In this document: piece after piece, positions 24,914 to 34,059 of the stretch
How the letters are laid out: each line of letters starts with the position of its first letter
Position numbering within the stretch: the first letter of the stretch is position 1
NCBI RefSeq assembly: GCF_036231355.1
Contig: NZ_CP109496.1
Span: forward strand, 4,278,001-4,342,000
Source: Streptomyces sp. NBC_01431
Lineage (GTDB): Bacteria > Actinomycetota > Actinomycetes > Streptomycetales > Streptomycetaceae
Length of the DNA: 64,000 bases
Reading direction: 5' to 3'
Position numbers and translations under genes: made by a program
The notes under the pieces: generated by a model
What the model was told of the DNA's origin: nothing
The model's database searches: none
Seen by the model: only the letters and a program-made list of their open reading frames with translations

Positions 24914-26428
24914 TTACGCCGCGGCGTTGTCGGCGCCGGGGTTTCGCTGGCCGGCGGCGCGCGCGGACTGGCCGGAGCGCCGGTCCTGGGCCGTACGGCT
25001 GCGGCGTCCCCGGGACGAGGCGGAGGCGCTGCGCCGGGGGCGTTCCGCCACCGGCACGCTGATGGTGACCGGGACGCCCGAGGGGGCCTGGGCGCCCGTG
25101 ATGCGGGTCAACTCGGCGTCTCCGGAGCGCACTTGGGTGGTCTGCGGCACGATCCCCGCGGTGGCCATCAGGCGGCTCATGTCGCGGCGCTGGTTGGGCG
25201 TGACGAGCGTGACGACGCTGCCGGACTCGCCGGCGCGGGCGGTGCGGCCGCCGCGGTGCAGGTAGTCCTTGTGGTCGCTGGGCGGGTCGACGTTGACGAC
25301 GAGGTCGAGGTTGTCGACGTGGATGCCGCGGGCGGCGACGTTGGTGGCCACCAGCACGGTGACGTGTCCGGTCTTGAACTGGGCCAGGGTCCGGGTGCGC
25401 TGGGGCTGGGACTTGCCGCCGTGCAGGGCCGCGGCGCGTACCCCGCTGTTCAGCAGGTGGTCGGTCAGCCGGTCGACGGCGTGCTTGGTGTCCAGGAACA
25501 TGATGACCCGCCCGTCGCGGGCCGCGATCTCGGTGGCCGCCTGGTTCTTGTCGGCGCCGTGCACGTGCAGCACGTGGTGCTCCATCGTGGTGACCGCGCC
25601 CGCCGAGGGGTCGACGGAGTGGACGACCGGGTCGGACAGGTAACGGCGGACCAGCAGGTCGACGTTGCGGTCCAGGGTCGCCGAGAACAGCATCCGCTGG
25701 CCGTCCGGGCGCACCTGGTCGAGCAGGGCGGTGACCTGCGGCATGAAGCCCATGTCGGCCATCTGGTCGGCCTCGTCGAGGACGGTGATGGCGACCTGGT
25801 CGAGGCGGCAGTCGCCGCGGTCGATGAGGTCCTTGAGGCGGCCCGGGGTCGCGACGACGATCTCCACGCCGTTGCGCAGCGCACTGGACTGCTTGCCGAT
25901 CGACATGCCGCCGACCACGGAGGTCAGACGCAGCCGCAGGGAGCGGGCGTACGGCATGAGCGCGGCGCTGACCTGCTGGGCCAGCTCGCGGGTGGGGACC
26001 AGGATCAGCGCCAGCGGCTGGCGGGGTTCGGCTCGCAGGCCCGCGGTGCGGGCGAGCAGCGCGAGGCCGAAGGCCAGGGTCTTGCCCGAGCCGGTGCGGC
26101 CGCGGCCCAGGACGTCCCGGCCGGCCAGCGAGTTCGGCAGGGTCGCTCCCTGGATCGGGAACGGCACGCTCACGCCTTCGCGGCCGAGCGCGGCCAGCAA
26201 CTGATCCGGCATGGCGAGATCGGCGAAGGCTTCGACGGCGGGGAGCGCCGGGGTGGTCGTCACCGGCAGCGCGAATTCGCCCTGCGGCGAGGAGGGCCGG
26301 CGGCCGTAACCGCCCGGCCGTCCGGTCGAGGCCGGGCGGCCGCCACCCCTGGGGGCGCCGGAATTCGCGGACCGGGTGCGGGTCCTTGAGAAGCGGTCGT
26401 TCGGGGCGTTCGTACGGGTGCGGTTCAC
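24914..26428 (-). CDS. DEAD-box RNA helicase
   Basis: 504 aa. Q motif and Motif I (GRTGSGKTLAFGLALLAR), PTRELAQQ, GG, TPGRL, DEAD-box (VLDEADQMADMGF), SAT, and the helicase C domain ending in ARGIHV and HRGGRTARAGESG. Arg/Gly-rich low-complexity tails at both ends suggest RNA binding. GTG at 26428 with aaggaagg upstream is preferred over ATG at 26452. Close to a CspA gene and with a long leader, so a cold-induced RNA-remodelling role is likely. Confidence 0.95.
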   Translation of the reverse strand: MNRTRTNAPNDRFSRTRTRSANSGAPRGGGRPASTGRPGGYGRRPSSPQGEFALPVTTTPALPAVEAFADLAMPDQLLAALGREGVSVPFPIQGATLPNSLAGRDVLGRGRTGSGKTLAFGLALLARTAGLRAEPRQPLALILVPTRELAQQVSAALMPYARSLRLRLTSVVGGMSIGKQSSALRNGVEIVVATPGRLKDLIDRGDCRLDQVAITVLDEADQMADMGFMPQVTALLDQVRPDGQRMLFSATLDRNVDLLVRRYLSDPVVHSVDPSAGAVTTMEHHVLHVHGADKNQAATEIAARDGRVIMFLDTKHAVDRLTDHLLNSGVRAAALHGGKSQPQRTRTLAQFKTGHVTVLVATNVAARGIHVDNLDLVVNVDPPSDHKDYLHRGGRTARAGESGSVVTLVTPNQRRDMSRLMATAGIVPQTTQVRSGDAELTRITGAQAPSGVPVTISVPVAERPRRSASASSRGRRSRTAQDRRSGQSARAAGQRNPGADNAAA

Positions 26429-26716
26429 GGGGAACCTTCCTTGATGGGGCACGTATCAAGGAATTCCCGGAAATCGAACGGCACAGGGAATCGCAAGAAC
26501 GAGCCAAGTGGATGCGAAGGCGAATCGAACCCCGATGGAATTCGGGGTGAGTCGCCGGATCGCTGAGCAGCTGGGTTGCCGGGGCCGGAAATGAAGGGCG
26601 GTCCCGGCTGCCCGGACGAATCGAAAACGTCGCGGGCGTCGCCGTGCGGCGGGCGCTCGGACCGGACGCCGGCGCTGGGCCGGACGTCGCGGGCGCCGGG
26701 CCCGGAAACGCAACGA
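26429..26716 (-). other. Leader region of the DEAD-box helicase gene
   Basis: About 290 bp between the helicase start and the csp terminator, locally lower in GC (26450-26560) with repeated ggaa/gaat runs. No ORF. The length would allow a long 5' untranslated leader like those of cold-shock genes, but I could not identify a specific structure. Confidence 0.5.
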
Positions 26717-26750
26717 GCTGGGGCCCGCACCCCAAGGTGCGGGCCCCAGC
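26717..26750 (-). terminator. Strong terminator of the cold-shock gene
   Basis: Perfect 15-bp stem gctggggcccgcacc / ggtgcgggccccagc with a ccaa loop, 20 bp after the cspA-like stop. Confidence 0.92.
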
Positions 26751-26769
26751 TACGAAGTACGCGTCTGCG

Positions 26770-26973
26770 TCAGGCGGGAACGATGTTCTCGGCCGTCGGG
26801 CCCTTCTGGCCCTGCGCGATGTCGAAGTTCACCTTCTGGCCTTCGAGCAGCTCACGGAAGCCCTGAGCGGCGATGTTCGAGTAGTGGGCGAACACGTCCG
26901 GACCGCCACCGTCCTGCTCGATGAAGCCGAAGCCCTTTTCAGCGTTGAACCACTTCACGGTACCAGCAGCCAT
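26770..26973 (-). CDS. Cold-shock protein (CspA family)
   Basis: 67 aa from ATG at 26973 (MAAGTVKWFNAEKGFGFIEQ), preceded by gaaggagattgac. RNP1 (KGFGFIEQ) and RNP2 (VFAHYSNI) are intact. RNA chaperone that melts secondary structure during cold shock. The frame is open to 27018 but family length and the ribosome binding site fix the start. Confidence 0.97.
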   Translation of the reverse strand: MAAGTVKWFNAEKGFGFIEQDGGGPDVFAHYSNIAAQGFRELLEGQKVNFDIAQGQKGPTAENIVPA

Positions 26974-27448
26974 GTCAATCTCCTTCGGGGCATTTCCCGG
27001 AGTCCGCACCGTGCGCACTCCGCGTCACTGCGATGATTACCCCGCCGGATCATGACCGGACATACAAAAGTGCGCTCATCGGCACGAACGGCCGACGAGT
27101 GCACCTGAAGTTTCGGGAACCACAACTGCAACTGATATCGACAGTAGCACGCCTTCATCGCCGGGGCCTGGGCAATAATTCCACTCCGCCAGTCACATGA
27201 AAAACCCTCACAGCGCCTTATCGCGATTTCTCTCTTCGCGGCGACAGATATACGGGGGCGGCCGGAAGGCGGGGGCGGCGCGCCGGGGCCATATCGGTGA
27301 CATGGGTGGTGGCCGGTAGTGGCGCGTCCCGAAGAGGCGGCGTCTGTGTGAAGCTGCCGTTCGCGTATCTCGCGTTCATGGCGGACCAGGGAGTGTGCGT
27401 GCGGGGCAGTGAGGTGGGCGCGGTGTCGAACTCGTCGTCCAACAAGCC
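26974..27448. other. Leader/promoter region between cspA and the DUF4185 gene
   Basis: 475 bp, with an AT-richer part (27020-27240) as expected for a csp promoter and long untranslated leader. No ORF supported. It also holds the promoter of the gene at 27449. Confidence 0.5.
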
Positions 27449-28531
27449 GTGTTGAGGCGGTCGTTGCTCCTGGGGGCGGCCGCCGGCGCCGCGATCGGAA
27501 GGCAGTCGCCGAGGGGCGGTCAGCCCGGCGTGCGTGCCGCGGCCCGGAACGTACCCGATGGCCTGACGGTGGCGAAGGTGGGCGATCTGACCGGGCCGGG
27601 GATCACGTCGCGGTTCGGGATGGCGGCTGCCGACCTGGCGATCGCGGCCCGCACCCCGGACGGCCGACTGCTGTTCGTGTTCGGGGACACCTTCGAGGAG
27701 GCGCGGATGGGCGGCGCCGGTTGGCGCTCGCCCGTCGCGCTCTACGGCCGCATGCCGCCGGGCGGACAGGTGGCCTGGACCGGCGCCGTCGGCGGTAGGT
27801 ACGCGCGCCAGCTGATGCGGTACCGGCACGACGGCCCGGAGCTGTCGACGGTCCTGCCCACCGACGTGATCACCATCGGCGCCGACATGTATCTGCACAT
27901 CGCGGTGCACCAGGGCTTCGGGAACGTGCGGTGGAGCGAGATCTGGCGCTCGCGCGACGCGGGAGCGACCTGGCGCCCCACCGGGGCCCGCTTCCCCGGC
28001 GGCCTGCACGGCGGGCACTTCCAGCTGCTCACCTGGGGGCTGGGCGGCGACGGGTACGTATACGTGTACTCGACCGGTTTCCAGCGGGACAAACCGGCCA
28101 TCCTCCACCGCGTCCCCCGGGCACGGATCGCCGATCCCGCCGCCTACCAGCCATGGGGCCGGGCCCAGGGCGTCTGGGCCTGGGGCAACCCGCCCACCCC
28201 CGTCCTGCCCGGCAGGATCGGCGAGATGTGCCTGCGTCCGCTCGCCGGCCGGTGGCTGCTGACCTGGTTCGACGCGGGTGAGTACCGGATCGACGCGCTC
28301 GTCCTGGACACCCCCGCGCACGACACGTCCGCCGCGCCCCGCACCACGCTGCTGCGCGGCGGAGCCTGGGGGAGCGAGGACGACACGCATGTGGCCCAGC
28401 TGTACGGCGGCTACGTCATCCCGGGGTCGACACTGAGCGACCTGCACCTGTCGGTGAGCCAGTGGAACACGGCGGCCGGTTGGCCCTACCGGGCGATGCA
28501 CTTCCGGATCCGCGGCGACCTGCGCGCGTGA
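27449..28531 (+). CDS. Secreted DUF4185-domain protein
   Basis: 360 aa from GTG at 27449. A short twin-arginine-like N-terminus (LRRSLLLGAAAGAAIG) suggests export. The body has the DUF4185 pattern of an aspartate-rich beta-propeller: GRLLFVFGDTFEEARMGG, SEIWRSRDAGATW, LLTWFDAGEYRIDALVL and GGAWGSEDDTHVAQLYGGYV. Members resemble glycoside-hydrolase-like propellers; the substrate is not known. Divergent from cspA. Confidence 0.82.
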   Translation: MLRRSLLLGAAAGAAIGRQSPRGGQPGVRAAARNVPDGLTVAKVGDLTGPGITSRFGMAAADLAIAARTPDGRLLFVFGDTFEEARMGGAGWRSPVALYGRMPPGGQVAWTGAVGGRYARQLMRYRHDGPELSTVLPTDVITIGADMYLHIAVHQGFGNVRWSEIWRSRDAGATWRPTGARFPGGLHGGHFQLLTWGLGGDGYVYVYSTGFQRDKPAILHRVPRARIADPAAYQPWGRAQGVWAWGNPPTPVLPGRIGEMCLRPLAGRWLLTWFDAGEYRIDALVLDTPAHDTSAAPRTTLLRGGAWGSEDDTHVAQLYGGYVIPGSTLSDLHLSVSQWNTAAGWPYRAMHFRIRGDLRA

Positions 28532-28669
28532 GGATCGCGGTGACCATCCGGCGGGGCGGCGGGGCGACGGGCCGCCATGAAGCACGCGGGCGGGCGGGGG
28601 CCCGTCCGACGGCCCGGGGCGGGGCCCCGGCCGCTGGTGGGTCGGGGCCCGTCCGGTGTGCGGGGGCCG

Positions 28670-29074
28670 TCACGCGAGGTGGTAGACGTCGTCCTTCAGC
28701 TTGGTGAGCCTTTCGTAGTCGGCCGTGAGCCGCTCGTCGTCGTCCGCGGTGAGGTGGGCGCGCAGCGGGCTGGTGAGCAGGTCGACGGTCGGGCTGATGC
28801 GCGCGCCGGGCCGGAGCTTCGCGCTGACGGTGAAGACGCTGTCCAGTGCGGCTATTTCATCGACGACGGACTGGTCGACGAAGGCCACCACGCCGTCAAG
28901 GGTGGTGGGGGCGTTGTAGACGGCGGCGGGGCGCAGCTTGCGGTAGGTGCGGCCGCCGTACTGCTCGATGAACCGGTCCGGGTGCACGAACGCCTGCGCC
29001 GTGAGGCCCGCCTGGTTGTGCCCGAGGCACAGGTCGTGGAAGTCCGCGTGGATGTTGCCGTTGAGCCGGGTGCC
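28670..29074 (-). pseudogene. C-terminal fragment of an unrecognised protein
   Basis: A coding-like frame of about 130 residues (from IGTRLNGNIHADFHDLCLGH to KLTKLKDDVYHLA) with good third-position GC. It has no start codon at its 5' end and hits an in-frame stop immediately upstream, where unrelated plus-strand coding fragments begin. So it is the tail of a gene whose front has been lost. The one internal ATG-like start (at 28987) would cut a conserved-looking segment. Family unknown. Confidence 0.45.
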
Positions 29075-29184
29075 GATCCATCGTCGACACCGTCAGCGCC
29101 GACGGCCACCACTACACGTGTGGCGTCTGGCAGTACGAGAAGACGCTTCTGCCGTCCGGCAGGAACAGGTCCGCCACGAAGGAC

Positions 29185-29526
29185 GTGAAGGCGTCGTCAC
29201 TCCGGGGGCCCGGCACAGGGCTCGCCGCCATCCCCAAGCGGGGCGACCACTCGGCCGGGGTGCACCGCCGCTTCGTCCCGGCCCAGGGGCGCACGGTGAA
29301 CTGCCAGGCCGGTTTGGGCGCGTTCCTGTCGGGACCGGGCGGACACATACCCGTCGACTGGCGTCTCCTGCTGCCCGGCCGGTGGAGCGAGGACGAGCGG
29401 CTGCGCTCCCGCGCCCGCATTCCCGCCGACCACCGTGACCGGCCGCTCGCCGCGCAGGTGCTCGGCCTGGTCGACTCCCTGGCGGCGTCGGGCGGCGCGG
29501 CCGGGCTGCCGGTCGTGGCCGACACG
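29185..29526 (+). pseudogene. IS701-family transposase fragment
   Basis: About 115 residues matching the middle of IS701-type DDE transposases: GPGTGLAAIPKRGDHSAGV, RRFVPAQGRTVNCQAGLGAF, PVDWRLLLPGRW and LPVVADT, which leads to the second catalytic aspartate. Both ends are missing and no inverted repeats are seen. Upstream (about 29080-29150) a short frame reading VSADGHHYTCGVWQYEK resembles an ATP-grasp protein instead. The insertion sequence is therefore embedded in, or recombined with, another dead gene. Confidence 0.7.
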
Positions 29527-29816
29527 TCTTCCAGTACGCCCTGCGCACGCCCGACTCCGACCGGCGCTGGGCCCTTGAGCCGTACCGGCCCACCGGCGAC
29601 GACCTGGCCTTCGCACAGTGCTTCGTCGACTGGAACGCGCTCGACCACGGCATTCAGCGCGTCGACGCCTGCCGCACGCGGGACGGCCGCCTGCTGCTGG
29701 TCGAGCTGGAGGATCTCAACCCCTATCTCTCCCTGGACCGCCTCGCCCCGGCCGACCGCGACGCCTTCGTCGCCGCTCTGAAGACGTCGCTGCTGCGGTT
29801 CAGCGGATCGAATTAG
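29527..29816 (+). pseudogene. C-terminal fragment of an ATP-grasp-like protein
   Basis: Begins abruptly after the transposase fragment, in a different frame, and reads VFQYALRTPDSDRRWALEPY, QCFVDWNALDHGIQRVDACR and LLLVELEDLNPYLSLDRL before TAG at 29814. The LLLVELEDLNP segment resembles the metal-binding C-terminal strand of ATP-grasp ligases. Without its N-terminal half it cannot be functional. Confidence 0.6.
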
Positions 29817-30167
29817 CGCGCAGCGCACCACAAGGACTTGTGCTGGCGGCACGCGCGGTGCAATGTGAAATATCACTGATGCCCGCGCCGGGCGGGGTGG
29901 CCATGCGTCTCCTCGCGGCGGACGGGCCGGGCAACTGACGGATGTGCGCTGCCTGTTGGGCGCCGCACAGCGATTAATAAAATGTCACATGCCATAGAGA
30001 GTTACCGCACATGACCGTCGGCGTCGCGGCCTGCGGAAGCGCCGGGTCGCGCCGCTGGGCCGAGCGGGCGGGCGAGGCGGGCTGCGGCTCGGTCGTCGCC
30101 CGCGCCCCCGGCCGACCCCGTAGACGTGCTCCGCGCCGGTCCCCGCCGCCCTCCCGATCGGAGAGAC
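29817..30167. other. Intergenic region with an orphan operator-like site
   Basis: 351 bp. Contains the operator-like site at 29861, a short open frame after it that ends at 29938 (MPAPGGVAMRLLAADGPGN), a related minus-strand tgtgacatttta motif near 29980-29992, and the metalloprotease promoter. No gene. Confidence 0.5.
29861..29879. promoter_or_regulatory. Operator-like site 4 (orphan), matching the GntR-linked sites
   Basis: CAATGTGAAATATCACTGA. It matches site 2 (18147) almost base for base over TGTGAAATAT-YACTGA but lies 7.8 kb from the GntR gene, in front of only a 19-codon remnant. It may mark a regulon gene that was deleted here. Confidence 0.6.
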
Positions 30168-31358
30168 ATGCCTGTCCTGCCCGTACGCCTGCGCCCCCTC
30201 GCCCTCGCCGCCGCACTCCTGCCCTGCCTTGCCGTCCCCGCCACGGCGGCCACCCCGACACCGGCCAACTCGCCTCACTCTGCTGCGAGTTGTGCGCTCC
30301 CGGGAAAAACAGGCTGGACCGACGAAGGGCATGACACCGACCGCGCACAGTTCCAGACCGCCACCGGCACCCACCGCGTCCTCACCCTCTTCGTGGACTT
30401 CCCGGACGCCCCGGCCACCGACTCCACCAGCGCCTACGCCGCCCAACTCGCCCCCGCCGCCGACTGGATGGCCAAGGCCAGCTACGGCCGCTCCCGGCTC
30501 GCCATCACCTCCCTGCGCCGCTGGGTCCGCATGCCGGCCGACTCGACCTCGTACGGCTTCGCACGCGGACTCACCTTCGAAGCCCACGAGAAGTACGTGC
30601 GCGACGCGGTCACCGCCGCCGACCCCTACGTGGACTTCTCCCGCTACGACATGGTCTACGTCGTCCCCGACAAGGCGGCGACCGCGATCTCCTTCTCGCC
30701 GACGTACCTCTACGACCCGGCCACAGCCGGCATCACCGCCGACGGCACCCGGCTCAAATGGGCCGTCACCTTCGGCCAGGACATGTGGCACTGGGGGGCC
30801 AAGGTCGCCGACCACGAGACCTCCCACACCTTCGGGCTGCCCGACCTGTACTCCTTCACCGGCGCCACCCACCAGTACGTCGGCGGCTGGGACGTCATGG
30901 GCAACATCGCGGGTCCGGCCCCGCAGTACCTCGGTTGGCACTCCTGGAAGCTCGGCTGGATCCGCGACGGCCAGGTCGCCTGCCTGTCGGCGCCCGGAAG
31001 CCGCACGGTCGGGCTGACGGCGGTGGAACGCCCCGGCGGCACCAAGATCGCCGTACTGCGCACCAGTGACACCACGGCGTACGTCGCCGAGTCCCGCCGC
31101 GCCGAGCGCGATGACAGCTCCGCCTGCTCCACCGGCGTCCTCGTCTACAAGGTCGACTCCGCCGTGCGGACCGGCGAGGGGCCGGTGCGCGTCGTGAACG
31201 CCCACCCGGCCGCGACCCCGCCCGCAGGCTGCGCCCAGCTCGACATGGCCGCGTACGAGCCGGGCCAGAGCTTCACCGATCCCGCGACCGGTGCCCGCAT
31301 CGACGTCCTCGCGGGTGGCAGGGCGGGGAACACGGTGCGGATCAGCAAGGGGCGATGA
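30168..31358 (+). CDS. Secreted M6-like zinc metalloprotease
   Basis: 396 aa from ATG at 30168 behind ggagag. Sec signal peptide MPVLPVRLRPLALAAALLPC, cleaved after ATA. The active site HETSHTFGLPDLY fits the HExxHxxGxxD zinc motif, with a downstream Met-turn-like GGWDVMGN. The M6 (immune-inhibitor-A-like) peptidase domain spans about residues 50-270, followed by a beta-rich C-terminal domain. Likely an extracellular protease. Confidence 0.9.
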   Translation: MPVLPVRLRPLALAAALLPCLAVPATAATPTPANSPHSAASCALPGKTGWTDEGHDTDRAQFQTATGTHRVLTLFVDFPDAPATDSTSAYAAQLAPAADWMAKASYGRSRLAITSLRRWVRMPADSTSYGFARGLTFEAHEKYVRDAVTAADPYVDFSRYDMVYVVPDKAATAISFSPTYLYDPATAGITADGTRLKWAVTFGQDMWHWGAKVADHETSHTFGLPDLYSFTGATHQYVGGWDVMGNIAGPAPQYLGWHSWKLGWIRDGQVACLSAPGSRTVGLTAVERPGGTKIAVLRTSDTTAYVAESRRAERDDSSACSTGVLVYKVDSAVRTGEGPVRVVNAHPAATPPAGCAQLDMAAYEPGQSFTDPATGARIDVLAGGRAGNTVRISKGR

Positions 31359-31491
31359 CGAGCCCGGTGCGCCGGACCGGTTCCCGCCCCTCGCAAAAGA
31401 AAGTGCCGCTGCCGCGCGACACTCTGGCGACTCACGTAGTCAAGAGGGGTATGCACGGGAACCACAGCACAAGAGAGCAGGCGGGGGCCGA

Positions 31492-31998
31492 GTGAAATCA
31501 GCACAGGAGGACGCCTATCTGGAGTTCGTGGCCGAGAGGGGGAAGGCGCTCTACCGCGCGGCGTACGTACTCGCGGCAGGCGACACGCACCTCGCCGAGG
31601 ACCTGGTCCAGGAGACCTTCAGCCGGGTGTACGTCCACTGGAAGCGGGTGGCCCGTGCGGCCAGCCCGGCGGCGTACGCGCAGACGGTTCTGATCCGTGT
31701 CTTCCTCACCCTGCGGCGGCGGCGGAGCACCGGCGAGCGTCCCACCGGCCAGCTGCCCGACAGTGCGGCATCCGGCCCGGACACCGCGCTGCGGCTCACC
31801 CTGCTGGACGCGCTGGCCGAACTCCCGCCCCGCGACAGGGCAGTTCTGCTGCTGCGGTACTGGGAGGGCCACAGCATCGAGGAGACCGCCGGGATGCTCA
31901 AGCTGAGCAGCAGTGCGGTCCGCTCCCAGGGGACCAGGGCACTCGACAGGCTGCGCGCTCTGCTCGGCGACAGCCTGTCCGACCTGGTTCCCCACTGA
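31492..31998 (+). CDS. SigE-family ECF RNA polymerase sigma factor
   Basis: 168 aa from GTG at 31492. Region 2 is FVAERGKALYRAAYVLAAGD plus LAEDLVQETFSRVYVHWKRV; region 4 is LPPRDRAVLLLRYWEGHSIE with TAGMLKLSSSAVRSQGTRAL. This matches the small actinobacterial SigE-like subfamily. It is followed after 68 bp by a membrane protein that is its probable anti-sigma or sensor partner. Confidence 0.93.
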   Translation: MKSAQEDAYLEFVAERGKALYRAAYVLAAGDTHLAEDLVQETFSRVYVHWKRVARAASPAAYAQTVLIRVFLTLRRRRSTGERPTGQLPDSAASGPDTALRLTLLDALAELPPRDRAVLLLRYWEGHSIEETAGMLKLSSSAVRSQGTRALDRLRALLGDSLSDLVPH

Positions 31999-32066
31999 GG
32001 TTCCCGGTGCGCGCAGGCCCGTACCACCACCACATCCCCTCCAGCCACAGACAAGGTGACGCACGC

Positions 32067-32870
32067 ATGCCGTTCGAAGCAGACCTCGCACATGCCCTGG
32101 GCCGTACGACCGACTCCCTCGACCCCGATCTCTCCGCGCTCGTCGGCGGAGCCGTGGAGCGCGGACGAAGCCGTCGTCGCCGGCGCAACCTCGGAGCGGG
32201 GGCGGCGGCCTGCGCCGCGATCGCCGTGGCCGGCCTGGTGATCCCGGGCGTGCTCTCCGCGGCCCGCCCCGGCGGATCGGACATGGAGACGGTGGCGCTG
32301 GCGACGCCCCGTTCCGCGATCACCGGCACCCAGATGAGCGAGACCCTGAAGAAGACGTTCCCCGGGGGCCGGTTCAGCCAGGTGACCGGGCAGAGCAACA
32401 ACCCCTCTGATCCGTCCGGCGGTTACGTCGCCAACGGCGAACTCGTCGTCGACGACGGGCACGGCGCCGCCTCGGTCGGTGTCTCGGCCGTGCGGCTCAA
32501 GCTGCCGCTCGGGGACGGCGACGGGCTGAGCTGCGAGCGGGCCCGGACGCCCGCACGTGCCAAGGGCGACACCTGCGAGCTGAAGAAGCTGCCGAGCAGC
32601 CCCGCGCTTCCCGGCGGGGCCCTGGTGATGTTCGAGGAGACCGCGGACAGGCACCCGGCCGGTACCGAGCCCGCCCACCGCTGGACGGTGACGCTGACCC
32701 TGAAGAAGACCGGCGCGCAGCTTCAGATGGTGCAGTGGAACAGCGCCGGCCCCTTCGACGGCGGCCACACTCCGACGCCGACCCGCCCCGCCCCTCCGCT
32801 CTCCGAGGAGCAGGCGGTGGCCGCACTCACCGGTGCCGTGTGGTCGCCGATCCTGGGCGCCGTCGCCTGA
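32067..32870 (+). CDS. Membrane-anchored partner of the SigE-like factor (putative anti-sigma/sensor)
   Basis: 267 aa from ATG at 32067 behind aaggtga. Cytoplasmic N-terminus of about 50 residues ending in RGRSRRRRRN, one membrane helix (AACAAIAVAGLVIPGVL) and an extracellular domain of about 190 residues with two cysteines (LSCERARTPARAKGDTCELK). No zinc-binding anti-sigma motif is visible, so an anti-sigma role is inferred only from topology and position. Confidence 0.7.
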   Translation: MPFEADLAHALGRTTDSLDPDLSALVGGAVERGRSRRRRRNLGAGAAACAAIAVAGLVIPGVLSAARPGGSDMETVALATPRSAITGTQMSETLKKTFPGGRFSQVTGQSNNPSDPSGGYVANGELVVDDGHGAASVGVSAVRLKLPLGDGDGLSCERARTPARAKGDTCELKKLPSSPALPGGALVMFEETADRHPAGTEPAHRWTVTLTLKKTGAQLQMVQWNSAGPFDGGHTPTPTRPAPPLSEEQAVAALTGAVWSPILGAVA

Positions 32871-32880
32871 TCCGTCCGTA

Positions 32881-32930
32881 AACGGACTCGTAAGAAGTCA
32901 TAAGGAGTTGTACGGAGTCGTACGAAGTCC
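32881..32930. repeat. 10-bp phased direct repeat in a convergent intergenic region
   Basis: Five successive 10-mers: aacggactcg, taagaagtca, taaggagttg, tacggagtcg, tacgaagtcc. The last four fit TAMGRAGTYN exactly in phase. One repeat per helical turn is typical of arrays bound by a protein on one DNA face. The location is between two gene 3' ends, not in a promoter. Confidence 0.7.
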
Positions 32931-33027
32931 GCGGGGTACGGGGCCCTGGCTATGGGCCGCGTCTCAGTCGTCCGCGAGGCGTATCGGGGCGAACTCGATG
33001 TCGCTGGGGACCGAACCGAGGGTGGGC

Positions 33028-34059
33028 TCAGTCCTCGGCCCGGAACGGGCCGTTCGCGCCGGACAGGTCCAGCGTCCGGAGCAGGTATCCGGCCTGCACG
33101 CGGTTACGGGCGCCGATGCGCGTCATGATCTCGTTGATGTGGCGTTGGCAGGTCCGTACCGACATGCCCATGCGGCGCGCGATCGCCTTGTCGTCCTCGC
33201 CCGCGATCATCATCCGGATGATGTCCGACTTCACCGCGTCGGACACCGCGATGGCCTCCCGGCGACCCACCGCCAGGGGGAAGGCGCTGGCCTGCACCCA
33301 GGCGCGTTCAAAAGACTCGACCATGAAGTGGACCACGCTGGGGTCCCGGACCAGCGCCGCGCCCTGAGGCGCGTCCCACAGTTCGATGAACGCGACCTCG
33401 CGGTCGAAGACGATCAGCCGCGAGAACGCGTCGCCGATCGTGCGGATCTCGGCTCCCATGGCCGTCATCTGTTCCACGAACGCGAGCGTGGCCTGGCTGA
33501 ACTGCGCGGTGTGCTGGTAGATCGTCCGCATCACGACCCCGCGGGCCAGGGCCGCTTCGGTGCGGACCATTGCCTCGCCCAGGACCTCTTCGGGGCGCGC
33601 GCCGCCCGGCTGTGAGGTGAGCACCTCCCGCTTCACACCGGCGGCCAGCTCCTCCAGCCGGGCGCGGACGTCGGCGAGGTTGCTGATGGTCTCCACGCCT
33701 TCCTGGCGCAGCCGGTGGATGATGCCCTTGCGGTAGAGGTCGGCCAGCCCGGAGAGCTCGATGCGGATCTGGTCCACGGCGCCCTGCATCTCGGCGACGC
33801 GCCGCGTCACGGGCCCCACGATGTTGAGTTCCGCGCTGTCGGGCGAGACCACGGTCAGGGTTCCCGGACTGCTGTCGTGCTTTTGCAGCAGGCCCAGGCC
33901 GAGCAGCGTGCGCACGGCACCCGCCACGCGTTCGGGCGGCTCACCGAACCGTTCTGGAAGATCCACCTCCTCGATGCTCATGCGGTGAACCGCAAATTCA
34001 TAGATTCGATGTTCTAGCGCCCCGAGGGGCGTTACCGCCGCCAGCTGCTCAATGTCCAC
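33028..34059 (-). CDS. LuxR-type regulator with N-terminal winged-helix region (paralogue 1)
   Basis: 343 aa from GTG at 34059. The N-terminal part resembles a TrmB-like winged helix (LEHRIYEFAVHRMSIEEVDL). The middle has the pattern VVMRTIYQHTAQFSQATLAF found in this Streptomyces family. The C-terminal LuxR-like helix-turn-helix is DDKAIARRMGMSVRTCQRHI followed by NEIMTRIGARNRVQAGYLL. Same layout as the gene at 59848. Divergent from a 50-codon ORF at 34225. No ribosome binding site is obvious; internal ATGs are possible but would cut the winged helix. Confidence 0.85.
   Translation of the reverse strand: MDIEQLAAVTPLGALEHRIYEFAVHRMSIEEVDLPERFGEPPERVAGAVRTLLGLGLLQKHDSSPGTLTVVSPDSAELNIVGPVTRRVAEMQGAVDQIRIELSGLADLYRKGIIHRLRQEGVETISNLADVRARLEELAAGVKREVLTSQPGGARPEEVLGEAMVRTEAALARGVVMRTIYQHTAQFSQATLAFVEQMTAMGAEIRTIGDAFSRLIVFDREVAFIELWDAPQGAALVRDPSVVHFMVESFERAWVQASAFPLAVGRREAIAVSDAVKSDIIRMMIAGEDDKAIARRMGMSVRTCQRHINEIMTRIGARNRVQAGYLLRTLDLSGANGPFRAED

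Noticed and set aside
28532..28669. GC-rich inverted repeats (ggcccggg/ggggccc) as a terminator
   Set aside because: Many overlapping weak pairings but no clear dominant stem; not called.
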